Shown piece by piece: positions 45,158 through 54,814 of a stretch of DNA of 64,000 nucleotides. Made by a program: the position numbers and the translations under genes. The notes below the pieces were generated by a model, which worked only from the letters and a program-made list of their open reading frames with translations, was not told the DNA's origin and ran no database searches. Each line of letters begins with the position of its first letter. Position 1 is the first letter of the stretch. This DNA comes from Paracoccus contaminans (lineage in GTDB: Bacteria; Pseudomonadota; Alphaproteobacteria; Rhodobacterales; Rhodobacteraceae), in NCBI RefSeq assembly GCF_002105555.1, contig NZ_CP020612.1, forward strand, positions 1,852,001-1,916,000. Direction: 5' to 3'.

Positions 45158-46105
45158 TCAGTCGTAGAGGACGGCCGCGATCTCGGGCGAGTCGATGTTG
45201 GTCTTGTCATACCAGTAAAAGCCGGTGTCGATCTGGGCCGGCACCGCCTCGCCCTTGGCGGCGGCGACGGCGGCCTTGACCGTCTCATAGCCGATGCCGA
45301 TCGGGTTCTGGGTGATGGCGCCTGCCATCAGCCCTTCGCGGATCGCGTCGGTCTGTGCCTTGCCGCTGTCATAGCCGACGATGGTCACGCCCTTGGCGCC
45401 CAGCTCGCGCACGCCGTTCACCACGCCGATGGCCGAACCCTCGTTGGTGCCGAAGATGCCCTTGAGGTTCGGATGCGCGGCCAGCAGGGCCTTGGTCACC
45501 TCGGTGGACTTCAGATGGTCGCCGCCGCCGTATTCGACCGCGACGACCTGAACATTGGGATGGGCTTCCTTCATCCGGTTGACGAAGCCGTCGCGCCGGT
45601 TCACCCCGGTGCTCGAGGTCTGGTCATGCGCGACCACCGCGACCTCGCCCGCATCGCCGATCAGTGCGGCCATCTTGTCGGCGGCCAGCGCGGCGGCGGC
45701 AAGGTTGTCGGTCGCGGCCGTGGCGACAGGGATGTCGCTGTCCACACCCGAGTCAAAGGCGACCACAGGGATCTTGCGGTCCTTGGCCTGCTGCAGCAGC
45801 GGGATTGCGGCCTGGCTGTCGAGGGCGGCAAATCCGATGGCGGCCGGGTTGTTGGCCAGCGCGGCCGACAGCATGTCCATCTGCTTGTCGACCTGCGTCT
45901 CGTTGTCGGGCCCCTCAAAGGTGACGATTACGCCCAGTTCGGCCCCGGCCTTGTCGGCGCCGGTCTTGACCGCCTGCCAGAACTGGTGCTGGAACCCCTT
46001 GGAGATCAGCGGGATCAGCATCTTGTCCTGCGCCGATGCGCTGGTAACGGTTCCGGCCAGCGCAAGGGCGGCGGCGGTGCCGAGGATCAGTCTTCTGGTG
46101 AACAT
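45158..46105 (-). CDS. Sugar ABC transporter substrate-binding protein (RbsB type)
   Basis: A 315-residue periplasmic binding protein with signal peptide MFTRRLILGTAAALALAGTVTSASA. The Peripla_BP_4 fold is seen in LIPLISKGFQHQFWQAVKTG, PVVAFDSGVDSD, VAVVAHDQTSSTGVNRRDGF and GIFGTNEGSAIG. GGGGAGGA precedes ATG 46105. It lies with a matching permease and double ATPase among fucose genes, so L-fucose or a related deoxysugar is the likely ligand. Confidence 0.9.
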   Translation of the reverse strand: MFTRRLILGTAAALALAGTVTSASAQDKMLIPLISKGFQHQFWQAVKTGADKAGAELGVIVTFEGPDNETQVDKQMDMLSAALANNPAAIGFAALDSQAAIPLLQQAKDRKIPVVAFDSGVDSDIPVATAATDNLAAAALAADKMAALIGDAGEVAVVAHDQTSSTGVNRRDGFVNRMKEAHPNVQVVAVEYGGGDHLKSTEVTKALLAAHPNLKGIFGTNEGSAIGVVNGVRELGAKGVTIVGYDSGKAQTDAIREGLMAGAITQNPIGIGYETVKAAVAAAKGEAVPAQIDTGFYWYDKTNIDSPEIAAVLYD

Positions 46106-46139
46106 CCGGTATTCCTCCCCTTGGTGATTGACGTTCCGC

Positions 46140-47141
46140 TCAGCCGGCCGAACGGCGGCGCAGCTGGTCGGCATAGACGGCGACGATGATGATCGCGCCG
46201 GTGACGACGGTCTGCCATTCGGGCGCGACCGACATGACCCGCAGCCCGTTGGTCAGCACCGACATGATCAGCGCCCCGATCAGCGTGCCCAGGATTGTGC
46301 CGCGCCCGCCCGACAGGCTGGTGCCCCCGATCACGACGGCCGCGATCGCCTCCAGCTCATAGCCCTGACCAAGCGCGGGCTGGGCCGAGTTCAGGCGGCT
46401 GGCGATCAGGATGCCGGCGATGCCGCAGATCGCGCCCGACAGGGCATAGATCGCCATCTTCCAGCCGTCCGTATTCACGCCCGACAGGCGCACGGCCTCC
46501 TCGTTCGAGCCGAGCGCGAAGGTGTAGCGGCCCAGCACCGTGCGCCCCAGCACCCAGGCGACCAGGGCGGCGACAACGAACAGGATCAGCACCCCGTTGG
46601 GCACCGGGAAGGCCGGCACCAGCCGCCCGATCAGCGAGCCTTGCGCGATGGTCGTGAAGCCGGGCGTTGCGTTGAAGTAGATCGGCTTGGTCCCGGTCAC
46701 GATCAGCGACAGGCCCTTGAGGATCAGCATCATGCCCAGCGTGGCGATGAAGGGCGGGATCTTCATCCGCGCCACGAACACCCCCGAAATCAGGCCGCAC
46801 AGCGCGCCCGTCCCGACAGCCGCCAGAAGGCCCAGCGGCAAAGGCATCCCGCCCCAGGTCAGCACCACGCCCGCGATGACCGCGCAGAATGTCATCAGCG
46901 TGCCGATCGACAGGTCGATCCCGCCGGTGATGATGATCAGCGTGACGGCGACCGCCAGCACTCCGTTCACCGCCGTCGCCTGCAGGATCGCCATGATGTT
47001 GGACACGGTCAGGAAGTTGGCGCTGGCCAGCGAGAAGCCGACCACCAGCACGATCAGGCTGGCAAAGGCCAGCAGCTTTTGCTGCGCGCTGCCGGCGCGG
47101 TTTCGGTGGGCATGGGCGGGACGGGCGGTGACTGCGGTCAT
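46140..47141 (-). CDS. Sugar ABC transporter permease (RbsC type)
   Basis: A 333-residue protein with about eight membrane helices. Typical motifs are [18 protein letters not shown] and [20 protein letters not shown]. Its start (ATG 47141) overlaps the ATPase stop. One such permease forms a homodimer in this transporter class. Confidence 0.92.
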   Translation of the reverse strand: MTAVTARPAHAHRNRAGSAQQKLLAFASLIVLVVGFSLASANFLTVSNIMAILQATAVNGVLAVAVTLIIITGGIDLSIGTLMTFCAVIAGVVLTWGGMPLPLGLLAAVGTGALCGLISGVFVARMKIPPFIATLGMMLILKGLSLIVTGTKPIYFNATPGFTTIAQGSLIGRLVPAFPVPNGVLILFVVAALVAWVLGRTVLGRYTFALGSNEEAVRLSGVNTDGWKMAIYALSGAICGIAGILIASRLNSAQPALGQGYELEAIAAVVIGGTSLSGGRGTILGTLIGALIMSVLTNGLRVMSVAPEWQTVVTGAIIIVAVYADQLRRRSAG

Positions 47142-48643
47142 TGGACGGATACCCCCTCGCGCTGGGTGGCCAGCGCCATGATATGTTCCTGGCTGGCGCC
47201 GCCGGGCAGGATGCCGGTCAGCCGCCCCTCGCACATCACCGCGATGCGGTGAGACAGGCGCAGCAATTCGGGCAGCTCGCTCGAGATGACGATGATCGCC
47301 TTGCCGGCGGCCGCCAGATCGCCCAGCAGCTGATAGATTTCCGACTTGGCGCCGATGTCGATGCCGCGCGTCGGCTCGTCAAAGATCAGGATGTCGCAAT
47401 CGCGCAGCAGCCATTTGGCGATGACGACCTTCTGCTGGTTGCCGCCCGACAGCAGGCGCACCTCCTGCCGCTCGCCCAAGGTGCGGATGCCGAGGCGCGC
47501 GATGAAGTCGCGGGCGATCTGGCCAAGCCGCCCGTCGCGCACGTGGCCCATCGCGTCGGTGAACCGCGGCAGGCTGGCCAGCGCGATGTTGTCGCGCACG
47601 TCGAGGCCAAGGGCCAGACCGTAGTGCTTGCGATCCTCGGACAGATAGCCGATGCCGGCCGCCACCGCGTCGGCCGGGGACCGGATGGTCGCGCTGCGCC
47701 CGCCGACCGCGATCTCACCCGACTCAGCCGGCTCGGCGCCAAAGATGGCGCGCGCGGTCTCGGTCCGGCCCGCGCCCATGAGGCCGGCAAAGCCCAGGAT
47801 CTCGCCCCGGCGCAGCTGGAAGCTGACATCGCGGACCGCGCGCCCGCGCGTCAGGCCCCGCACCTCCAGCGCGATCGGCGCGGCCGACAGGTCGGGGATG
47901 GAGACGGTCTCGTCCGCAATCTCGCGCCCGACCATCATCGAGATGATGGTGGACATCGGCGTGTCCGCCGCATCGACCGTGCCGACACAGGCGCCGTCGC
48001 GCATCACCGTGATGCGGTCGGCGATGCGCTTGATCTCGTCCATCTTGTGGCTGATGTAGACGATGCCCACACCCTCGGCCCGCAGCTTGCGGATGATGGC
48101 GAACAGCTCGCCGATCTCGGCGTCGGTCAGGGCGGCGGTCGGCTCGTCCATGATCAGCACGCGCGAGCGGTAGGACAGGGCCTTCGCGATCTCGACCATC
48201 TGCTGGCGCGCGATGCTGAGCGTGCCGACCTCGGCGCGTGGGTCGATCGCGCTGCGCATGTCGGCAAAGATCGCGGCGGCGTCCGCATTCAGCCGCGCCT
48301 CGTCGATCCGGCCCAGCGACAGGCGCGGCTCGCGCCCGATCCAGATGTTCTGGGCGGCGGTCAGATCGCGCATCAGGGCCAGTTCCTGATGGATGATGCA
48401 GATCCCAAGATCCTGCGCCGCCTTCGGCCCCGGCAACGTCGCCTCGGCCCCGTCAACGAGGATGCGCCCGCCGCTCGGCTGATAGACGCCCGACAGGATC
48501 TTCATCAGCGTGGACTTGCCGGCGCCGTTCTCGCCCATCAGGGCGTGAACCTCGCCCGCGCGCAGGTCGAAATTGACGCCGCGCAGGGCGTGCACGCCGG
48601 GGAAGCGTTTGTCGATCCCCTCCATCCGGACCAGATCGCTCAT
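47138..48643 (-). CDS. Sugar ABC transporter ATP-binding protein (RbsA/MglA type)
   Basis: A 501-residue ATPase with two nucleotide-binding halves. The first has [17 protein letters not shown] and a [10 protein letters not shown] signature; the second has the degenerate Walker [26 protein letters not shown] and [13 protein letters not shown], as is normal for RbsA/MglA. It overlaps both neighbours by four bases, tying transport to the lactonase. Confidence 0.94.
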   Translation of the reverse strand: MSDLVRMEGIDKRFPGVHALRGVNFDLRAGEVHALMGENGAGKSTLMKILSGVYQPSGGRILVDGAEATLPGPKAAQDLGICIIHQELALMRDLTAAQNIWIGREPRLSLGRIDEARLNADAAAIFADMRSAIDPRAEVGTLSIARQQMVEIAKALSYRSRVLIMDEPTAALTDAEIGELFAIIRKLRAEGVGIVYISHKMDEIKRIADRITVMRDGACVGTVDAADTPMSTIISMMVGREIADETVSIPDLSAAPIALEVRGLTRGRAVRDVSFQLRRGEILGFAGLMGAGRTETARAIFGAEPAESGEIAVGGRSATIRSPADAVAAGIGYLSEDRKHYGLALGLDVRDNIALASLPRFTDAMGHVRDGRLGQIARDFIARLGIRTLGERQEVRLLSGGNQQKVVIAKWLLRDCDILIFDEPTRGIDIGAKSEIYQLLGDLAAAGKAIIVISSELPELLRLSHRIAVMCEGRLTGILPGGASQEHIMALATQREGVSVQ

Positions 48644-49461
48644 CGCGCCACCCCGTAGAAGCGGGCGGCGTTGCCGCCCATGATCGCCGCCCGCTCGGCC
48701 CCGGTCAGGTCCGCCAGCAGCGCCTCGGTCAGTTCCTCCCAGCGCGCATAGGGTGCGGCGAGGGTCAGGACCGGCCAGTCGCTGCCCCAGATCAGCCGCT
48801 CGGGGCCGAAGGTGTCGAGAAGATGCCGCATGATGGGCCGCAGCGTGGGCAGCGGATCGTCCATCGCCGCCGGCGGCAGTTCAGTCAAAAGGCCCGACAG
48901 CTTGCAGTGGACATGGGGCAGGGCGGCCAGCGCCGCCACCCCCTCGGCCCAGCCGGGGCGGTCTGCCGTGCCGGGCTTGGCTGCATGGTCGATGACGACG
49001 GGCAGGCCTGGTTGCGCCGCGGCAACGCGGGCCAGCATCGGCAGATGGCGCGTCGTCACCAGCGCGTCGAAGGTCAGGCCGAGACGTGCCGCCTCGCCCA
49101 GCGCGCCGGTCATGCCCGCCAGCCAGTCGGTGTCGTCGATATCCTGAAGCATCGGACGAATGCCCACGCATAGCGGATCGGCGGCGCGGGCGGCCAAGGC
49201 CTCGGCCGCGTCCGGCGCGGCGAGGTCGACCCAGCCGACCACCCCCAGCACGCGCGGGTCGGTTCGGGCGATCGTCAGCAGGTGGTCGGTCTCGGCCGCG
49301 GTCGGCGCGGCCTGCACCAGGATCAGCGCCGCCCGGCCGGGGTGATCGGCAGCCGAGAAATCCCGGCGGAGAGGCGCCAGCGGCCCGCCGGTCCCTTCAA
49401 GCCAGCCATAATCCCCGCGGTCCAGCCGCCAGACATGGCAATGCGCATCGATCCTCGTCAC
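48640..49461 (-). CDS. L-fuconolactonase (amidohydrolase family)
   Basis: A 273-residue amidohydrolase_2 protein that should open L-fuconolactone to L-fuconate. Metal-site motif RIDAHCHVW sits at the N-terminus, [11 protein letters not shown] holds the next His, and [12 protein letters not shown] the Asp. A GTG start at 49461 is chosen because GGGGAGG lies six bases upstream, giving the usual short N-terminus before the HxH motif. The substrate is inferred from the pathway context. Confidence 0.87.
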   Translation of the reverse strand: MTRIDAHCHVWRLDRGDYGWLEGTGGPLAPLRRDFSAADHPGRAALILVQAAPTAAETDHLLTIARTDPRVLGVVGWVDLAAPDAAEALAARAADPLCVGIRPMLQDIDDTDWLAGMTGALGEAARLGLTFDALVTTRHLPMLARVAAAQPGLPVVIDHAAKPGTADRPGWAEGVAALAALPHVHCKLSGLLTELPPAAMDDPLPTLRPIMRHLLDTFGPERLIWGSDWPVLTLAAPYARWEELTEALLADLTGAERAAIMGGNAARFYGVAR

Positions 49462-49492
49462 ACGCGTCCTCCCCGACACGTTCCAGACCGTC

Positions 49493-50236
49493 TCAGATGG
49501 TCACGCCCCCGTCCACCAGCATGGTCTGGCCGGTGACGAAGCGGCTTTCGTCAGACAGCAGGTAGACGACCATCGGCGTCATGTCGTCCACCGTGGCGAG
49601 GCGCCCGACCGGCTGGCGGGCGATGAAATCCTTTTCGGCCTGCACCGGGTCGGCGGCGGCGGCGATGCGGCCGCGCAGGCTGGGCGTGTCCACCGTCCCC
49701 GGACACAGCGCGTTGCAGCGGATGCCCTGCCGGACAAAGTCTGCGGCGATCCCCTTGGTCAGCCCGATCACGGCCGCCTTGCTGGCCCCATAGAGGGTGC
49801 GGTTCGGAAAGCCTTTGATCGAGGATGCCATCGAGGCCATGTTGAGGATCGAGGCGCTGCCCGTCCGCCGCGCGACCTCCAGCATCCCCGGCAGCACGGC
49901 GCGCGTCAGGCGCATCATCGCGGTCACGTTCAGATCGAAGCTGAAGGCCCAGTCCTCGTCCGAGATGTCGAGAAGGGTGCCGTGGTGGACGAACCCGGCG
50001 CAGTTGAACAGCCCGTCCAGCGCCCCCGCTTCGGCCCCCACGCGCGCGATCGCGTCGGGGTCGGTCACGTCCAGCGCCGCGGTGCGCAGACCCGGTCCGG
50101 CCAGGTCCGCCAGCAGGCCAGCATCGCGGTCGGTTGCCAGCACCTGGGCGCCCTCGGCCGCACAGGCCAGCGCGCTGGCCCGGCCGATGCCCTGGCCCGC
50201 CGCGGTGATCAGAATCCGTTTGCCCTGCAACCGCAT
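49493..50236 (-). CDS. 2-keto-3-deoxy-L-fuconate dehydrogenase (SDR family)
   Basis: A 247-residue short-chain dehydrogenase: cofactor loop LITAAGQGIGRASALACA, LFNCAGFVHHG, active site LYGASKAAVIGLTKGIAADF, and VFLLSDE-like end. The N-terminus MRLQGKRILITAAGQGIGRA resembles the Xanthomonas 2-keto-3-deoxy-L-fuconate 4-dehydrogenase. It supplies the oxidation before the FAH-family cleavage. GGGGGGAGA precedes ATG 50236. It is first in the fucose operon, next to the IclR operator. Confidence 0.85.
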   Translation of the reverse strand: MRLQGKRILITAAGQGIGRASALACAAEGAQVLATDRDAGLLADLAGPGLRTAALDVTDPDAIARVGAEAGALDGLFNCAGFVHHGTLLDISDEDWAFSFDLNVTAMMRLTRAVLPGMLEVARRTGSASILNMASMASSIKGFPNRTLYGASKAAVIGLTKGIAADFVRQGIRCNALCPGTVDTPSLRGRIAAAADPVQAEKDFIARQPVGRLATVDDMTPMVVYLLSDESRFVTGQTMLVDGGVTI

Positions 50237-50261
50237 CTTGTCTCCCCCCAACGCCGGCGCG

Positions 50262-50288
50262 CGTATATGAATAGTATGTTCATATACG
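50262..50288. promoter_or_regulatory. Perfect inverted repeat, probable IclR-type operator
   Basis: CGTATATGAA and TTCATATACG form a perfect 10-bp inverted repeat with a 7-base centre, AT-rich in a GC-rich neighbourhood. It sits 26 bases before the first fucose gene on one side and 63 bases before the iclR gene on the other. It overlaps a candidate promoter for the fucose operon, so binding would repress it. Confidence 0.75.
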
Positions 50289-50302
50289 AAAGGTTGTGAC
50301 AA
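50273..50302 (-). promoter_or_regulatory. Candidate fucose-operon promoter
   Basis: On the minus strand TTGTCA (50297-50302) and CATACT (50273-50278) are separated by 18 bases. The -10 lies in the centre of the inverted repeat, which suits repression by IclR released by a sugar acid. Confidence 0.45.
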
Positions 50303-50350
50303 GCCTGAATCCGGGCCAGGGTACCCTTTGACCCGACCGGGGGGTGAGGC

Positions 50351-51133
50351 ATGGATCCGAACGAAGACAACCAGATGCATGTTTCGAACGATCGCTACAG
50401 GGCCCCGGCACTCGATCGCGGCCTAGACATTCTGGAGCTTCTGGCCAGCCGTCCGGACGGGTTGACCCGGGCCGAGATCGGCAAGGCCCTTGGTTTCGGT
50501 CCCTCGCAGATCTATCGGGTGCTGGAACGGCTGGCTGCGCGGCGATACATCGCGCGGCTGGACGGGGGCGATCGCTATGCCTTGTCGATGAAGCTGTTCG
50601 CCCTGGGATCGCGGCATCCCGCGCTGCGGCGTCTGGCGGTCGAGGCGCAGCCGCTCATGGACCGGTTCGCCCTGGACCAGCGTCAGTCATGCCATCTTGT
50701 CGTTCCGGAGGAAGGAGCGGGTCTGGTCGTCGCCCAGGCCGGACCCCTGGCCCATTGGGAGTTCCGCGCCAGGGTCGGTGCACGTCTCGACCTGCTGGAA
50801 ACCGGATCGGGCCTGACGCTCCTGGCTTTCCAGCATCCCGAAACTCGGGCCGCGACTTTGAAATCCTGGGGTTGCAGCGGGCTTCTCGCTCGGATCGGCG
50901 AGGCCGAGCCGGAAATGGAGCGCATCCGGACAGCCGGTCTGCGCGTGGCGCCCTCGGCGCAGGTGGTCGGGATCACGGATATCAGCCTGCCTGTGCTGGG
51001 CGCCGACGGCTCCGCGGTCGCGGTATTGACCTGTCCGTGTGTCACGCATCCCGACACCCCCAGCGAAGTCGCGATCGCGACAGCGACAACCGGGCTCAAG
51101 ATCGTGGTGTCAGCTCTGAATCTGGGGAATTGA
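50351..51133 (+). CDS. IclR-family transcriptional regulator
   Basis: A 260-residue regulator. The N-terminal winged helix covers ALDRGLDILELLASRPDGLT and FGPSQIYRVLERLAARRYIA; the effector-binding domain follows (QRQSCHLVVPEEGAGLVVAQ). It begins at ATG 50351 and is divergent from the fucose operon, sharing the operator region. Its effector is probably fuconate or a downstream keto acid, an inference from context. Confidence 0.92.
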   Translation: MDPNEDNQMHVSNDRYRAPALDRGLDILELLASRPDGLTRAEIGKALGFGPSQIYRVLERLAARRYIARLDGGDRYALSMKLFALGSRHPALRRLAVEAQPLMDRFALDQRQSCHLVVPEEGAGLVVAQAGPLAHWEFRARVGARLDLLETGSGLTLLAFQHPETRAATLKSWGCSGLLARIGEAEPEMERIRTAGLRVAPSAQVVGITDISLPVLGADGSAVAVLTCPCVTHPDTPSEVAIATATTGLKIVVSALNLGN

Positions 51134-51698
51134 TCGCGGGACCTGTCAATCGGTCATCCAAGATGTTTGATCCCGATCTGACCCTGTGATCCTTTCGCAG
51201 GACTAGGAGGCATCATAGGGCAGCTGCACCACAGAGGCGCCAGGATCACGTTCGCCGCCCAAGTTTCAAAAGGGGGATTGCAGGCTTCATGCTGTGACAA
51301 TGCGCGAATTGCGCATGGTTCTGGTTGCGCCACGCTGCTGATGGGCGATTGGTCAGGCGGCACCTGACGCCTTACCGGCGCCGAGGACAACCGCGCTGCG
51401 AAGACACTCGCGAACAACGCCGTCCACCGGCTCGACGGCCTTGTCTTTGGCAGCCCGGCTGGTCGGGCCACGGCTTGGTGCCCGTCCTGTCCCTCGGGCC
51501 AAGTCCGGTCAGGGCCCGCAATCGCGAAGCCCCGGCAGGCGGCGGAAGATCGGTGATCGTCATTTGGGGCTCTTGTCGCGGAAGCCTTACCACTCTGGCA
51601 CCGGATTGGCGCTCGGCCATTCCGCCCTTGGGGCGATGCCATATGTTTGGCGGGACTGGCCGCCCGTGGCGGTCCGCGGTGGGATTTGGATCTTTCGG
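51134..51698. other. Intergenic region, 565 bases, no gene seen
   Basis: Between the IclR gene and a convergent hydrolase gene. Several open frames exist on both strands but none shows a ribosome site, codon bias and recognisable protein together. No clear terminator with a T-tract was noted. Confidence 0.4.
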
Positions 51699-52538
51699 CT
51701 ATTCCGGTGGCTTTGTCAGGAACGCCGCCACTGCCGCTTCGGCGGCCCCGGTCGCTGCGGGGTCATAGGTCAGGGCGGACAGGGCGGCCTTGTCCTTCTG
51801 GTCGAACCCGTGGTCGGCCCCGGCCATCACAACCACCTCGATCCGGGCGCCCGAGGCGCGCAGTCGGTCGGCCAGCGCAAGGCAGTCCGGAGTGCTGACG
51901 ATGCTGTCGCGCTCGGCCGCGATCAGCAGGATCGGCGGCATCCCCGTCCAGTCCCCCGTCCCCGCGCGGTTGAGAAAGCCGCAATACGGATACAGCAGCA
52001 CCACTTGTCCGACCCGGGCCAGCAGGCGGCCTGGCGGCGCCGGCCAAGCTGCTAGGCCGGGCGGAACCAGGCCCGACCGGGCAAGGCGCAGGAATTCCAG
52101 CGCAGTCCAGCCCCCGTGCGAGGCACCAAGGATCGTCTGCCCGCCGTCGGGGCTTTGCGCCAGGGCGACGGCCAGATCGCCCGCCCGTTCCGCGCCCGGC
52201 AGCAGCTGACCGGCGCAGACCAGCCGCCAGCTCTCCAGTCGGTCGAGACCGCGCGAGCCGTGGCTGTCCAGGATCATCGCCGACCGTCCGGTTCGCGCGT
52301 AAAGGACCTCGGCCCATCGGGCCATGTTGTCTTGCACCCCGTCGCATCCCGACAGCAGCACCGCGCCCTGCGCTGCCTCCGCCGGGACGATGCGCCAGGC
52401 CGGGGCCAGAAGCGCGGCACGGGCCTGCGGTGTGTCCTGCCCCAGCGTCATGCGCGCCCAGTTTCGCCAGGTGTTGCCGCCCAGCAGCGCCGCCGTCAGC
52501 GCCACGATCGCAAGCCCGCGGACGGCTGCCCGTCTCAT
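51699..52538 (-). CDS. Exported alpha/beta hydrolase
   Basis: A 279-residue protein starting MRRAAVRGLAIVALTAALLG, a signal anchor. The nucleophile elbow is seen as ILGASHGGWTALEFL (GASHG, a GxSxG motif), the acid in LIAAERDSIV and the His in MAGADHGFDQ. It resembles dienelactone-hydrolase-like enzymes. It overlaps the upstream hydrolase by ATGA, so the two are co-translated. Confidence 0.8.
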   Translation of the reverse strand: MRRAAVRGLAIVALTAALLGGNTWRNWARMTLGQDTPQARAALLAPAWRIVPAEAAQGAVLLSGCDGVQDNMARWAEVLYARTGRSAMILDSHGSRGLDRLESWRLVCAGQLLPGAERAGDLAVALAQSPDGGQTILGASHGGWTALEFLRLARSGLVPPGLAAWPAPPGRLLARVGQVVLLYPYCGFLNRAGTGDWTGMPPILLIAAERDSIVSTPDCLALADRLRASGARIEVVVMAGADHGFDQKDKAALSALTYDPAATGAAEAAVAAFLTKPPE

Positions 52539-54187
52539 CCGTTGTCGCAGCCGCGCTGAAAGCCGTTGTCGCAACGCGTCCTCAGGCGGGCCGAGTCCGC
52601 CTCGCTCCACCCCGCGGGGGCGGTGACGGCGCGCCACGGCCCGATATAGTCGGGTGCCCAATAGGAATGGCCAAAGCCCGCAGGCGCCGAGGTCGCCAGC
52701 GCCATGTCCAGCGCCAGCTGGAACTGCGTCACGATCGGGATGAACCGCAGATCGGGCGAGACATCCGCCGCCGGCGGCTCGCGCATCCAGGCAGGCGCCC
52801 GCCACAGCGACCGCGGGTCATAGAACACGATGGGGTCGCTGGGATACTGCAGGAACATCAGCCTGATGGTGCCCCATCCCTCGGGGCCGCCGCCGTGATC
52901 CAGACGGGTCGCAAAGCGGATCAGACGCCTGCTCTTGACCTTGGGTTCGACATAGCGGCTGTCGGGGTTGCGAGCGGCGACCGCCTCGCGCCAGAAGGCG
53001 GACGGGAATGGCGGCCCGACCCACAGCGCCCCGTCGATGGGATCGTCGAGCAGTGCGAAGAGGTCGGTTGCGTACATCGACGCCCACGCCCCCAGGCTGA
53101 GCCCGTGGATATACAGCCGGGGACGCGAGTCGCGGGGCAGGGTGGTCCAGTGCGCGCGCACCGCCCGGATCAGTTCACGCGCCTGGTCCAGCCCCGCCTC
53201 GGTTTCCAGGATCAGGGCGAGGGGGGATTGCAGATAGGAATACTGCACCGCGACGCTCGCCACGTCGCCGCCGTGCATGTATTCCAGCACGTCGAAGCTG
53301 CCGGGGTCGAGCCAGCCGGTCCCGGTCGGCAGCGCGACCACCAGCACCTCGCGATCAAAGCCGCCCTGACGGATCAGCTCGTCCACGGCCAGCCGGGCGC
53401 GGTCTTCGGCCGTTTCGGCCTGCGCGAGGCCGACATAGACCCGGATCGGATCGCGCGCCGGGGCCCCGCGAAACGCGGCGATCGCCGCCGCATGGGGGCC
53501 GCCCGTGACGAAATCGCGCCCCGGCTGGCCCAGCGCCTCCCAGTCGATCAGCGAGCCGTCGCCCCCGGTCCGTATGATGGCCGGGCGCGGCGGGGCATCG
53601 GCGAAGAGGTTCTGCGCCACGGTATAGGATCGGTCGAGCGCCGCGATCACATGGTCCAGCACCCCGTCGCGCGTGACCACGACCAGCGCCAGCCCGGTCA
53701 GCACCAGCCCCGCCACATTGGCGGCCCGCGGCGGCATGACGCGATAGAGCTTGCGCCGGGCGAGGTCGAACAGCCATTGCACCGCGTGCCCAAGCGCCAG
53801 CAGCAGCAGGAACACCACCAAAGCCACAACGATCATCTGCGGCGTGTGCCCGCCCTCGGCCGGGCCCATCCCCATCCGGACGCGGATTCCGTTCTGCCAG
53901 TGCCTGGCAAAGCCAAGGCAAACCGCCAGAAGGACCGCCACCGGCAGGCCGGCGGCCAGCCGCCCGATCCGCGCCGCTCGCCCCGACGGCTCGGGCAGTC
54001 CGAGCCCGCGCCACAGCGCGACCCCGGCTCGGCCGATCAGATAGCCGATCGCCATGACCACCCCGCTGAGGATGCCCTGCGTCAGCCAGCCCCGCGGGAT
54101 CAGGCTGGGCGTCAGCGAGGCGGCCAGGCACACTCCGCCGAGGCACAGCGGCAGGGTCATCAGGCCAAGTCTGCGCACAAGTCTCAT
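52535..54187 (-). CDS. Membrane alpha/beta-hydrolase family protein (Abhydrolase_9)
   Basis: A 550-residue protein. The N-terminal half (1-about 185) has four to five membrane helices; the C-terminal half is an alpha/beta hydrolase with the nucleophile motif RLYIHGLSLGAWASM (GLSLG). This two-part form with DRSYTVAQNLFADAPPRPA at the joint is the Abhydrolase_9 family, whose function is not established. It is the first gene of a two-hydrolase pair. Confidence 0.82.
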   Translation of the reverse strand: MRLVRRLGLMTLPLCLGGVCLAASLTPSLIPRGWLTQGILSGVVMAIGYLIGRAGVALWRGLGLPEPSGRAARIGRLAAGLPVAVLLAVCLGFARHWQNGIRVRMGMGPAEGGHTPQMIVVALVVFLLLLALGHAVQWLFDLARRKLYRVMPPRAANVAGLVLTGLALVVVTRDGVLDHVIAALDRSYTVAQNLFADAPPRPAIIRTGGDGSLIDWEALGQPGRDFVTGGPHAAAIAAFRGAPARDPIRVYVGLAQAETAEDRARLAVDELIRQGGFDREVLVVALPTGTGWLDPGSFDVLEYMHGGDVASVAVQYSYLQSPLALILETEAGLDQARELIRAVRAHWTTLPRDSRPRLYIHGLSLGAWASMYATDLFALLDDPIDGALWVGPPFPSAFWREAVAARNPDSRYVEPKVKSRRLIRFATRLDHGGGPEGWGTIRLMFLQYPSDPIVFYDPRSLWRAPAWMREPPAADVSPDLRFIPIVTQFQLALDMALATSAPAGFGHSYWAPDYIGPWRAVTAPAGWSEADSARLRTRCDNGFQRGCDNG

Positions 54188-54225
54188 CGCACCCTCCGAT
54201 CCCGGCGCGAGGCTGGGCGACCGTT

Positions 54226-54252
54226 ATTGCGGCCCCTCGCTCCGGCCGCAAT
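54226..54252. promoter_or_regulatory. Inverted repeat upstream of hydrolase pair
   Basis: ATTGCGGCC and GGCCGCAAT form a perfect 9-bp inverted repeat with a nine-base centre, 38 bases before the hydrolase start. It may be an operator or a hairpin in the 5' leader. No adjacent regulator gene is present. Confidence 0.35.
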
Positions 54253-54814
54253 CTGATCCGCTTTTGCTTCGGCCGCGTGAAGACAGGAAGGCCAGACCTT
54301 TGTTGCGATGCACTTGTCCAGCATTGGTGCCCTGGGGCAAGCTGACCGACCAAGGGGACTAACGCCTCGAGCCGGGGGCCTTGTTCAAACCCAACGGGCA
54401 AGGCGTTTTGAGAGCCTGCAGGGTCATGGCGCGAGTCTGGCTGGCGGCGGCGTCATCTTCAGCAGCGGTCGGTCGCGGAACTTCGTCCAAAGACGTAATC
54501 GGTCAGCAGCAGAGAGCAGTTCACTTATCCCGGAACTTGGCCATGCAGGGCGAGTAGCTCAGGCCGCCCTTTTGGACACAGAGGCGGCTTTCAGCCAAAC
54601 AGGCGATCATGCCGGGACTGCCAAGGTTTTCGATCAGTACGACAGTGGGCGACTGAGATCTGTCTGGCAAGGTAGATCCGCTGAGCAGAGAGGGTCAGGC
54701 CCCTCGGCCGCCCATGCCCTCTTAACAAATATTGAGCCTTCGGCGCCCGGCGCGTCACGAAACCATAACAAGCCTGCGCAAATCGTTGCTGCGCCTTGCC
54801 ATCAGGAGACACCC
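54253..54814. other. Intergenic region before the SH3b-LysM gene
   Basis: About 560 bases with lower G/C than the genes nearby and no convincing protein. AT-rich stretches near 54722-54735 may belong to the promoter of the downstream gene. The downstream gene's frame is open through most of it, but the translation has no signal or recognisable motif. Confidence 0.35.
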
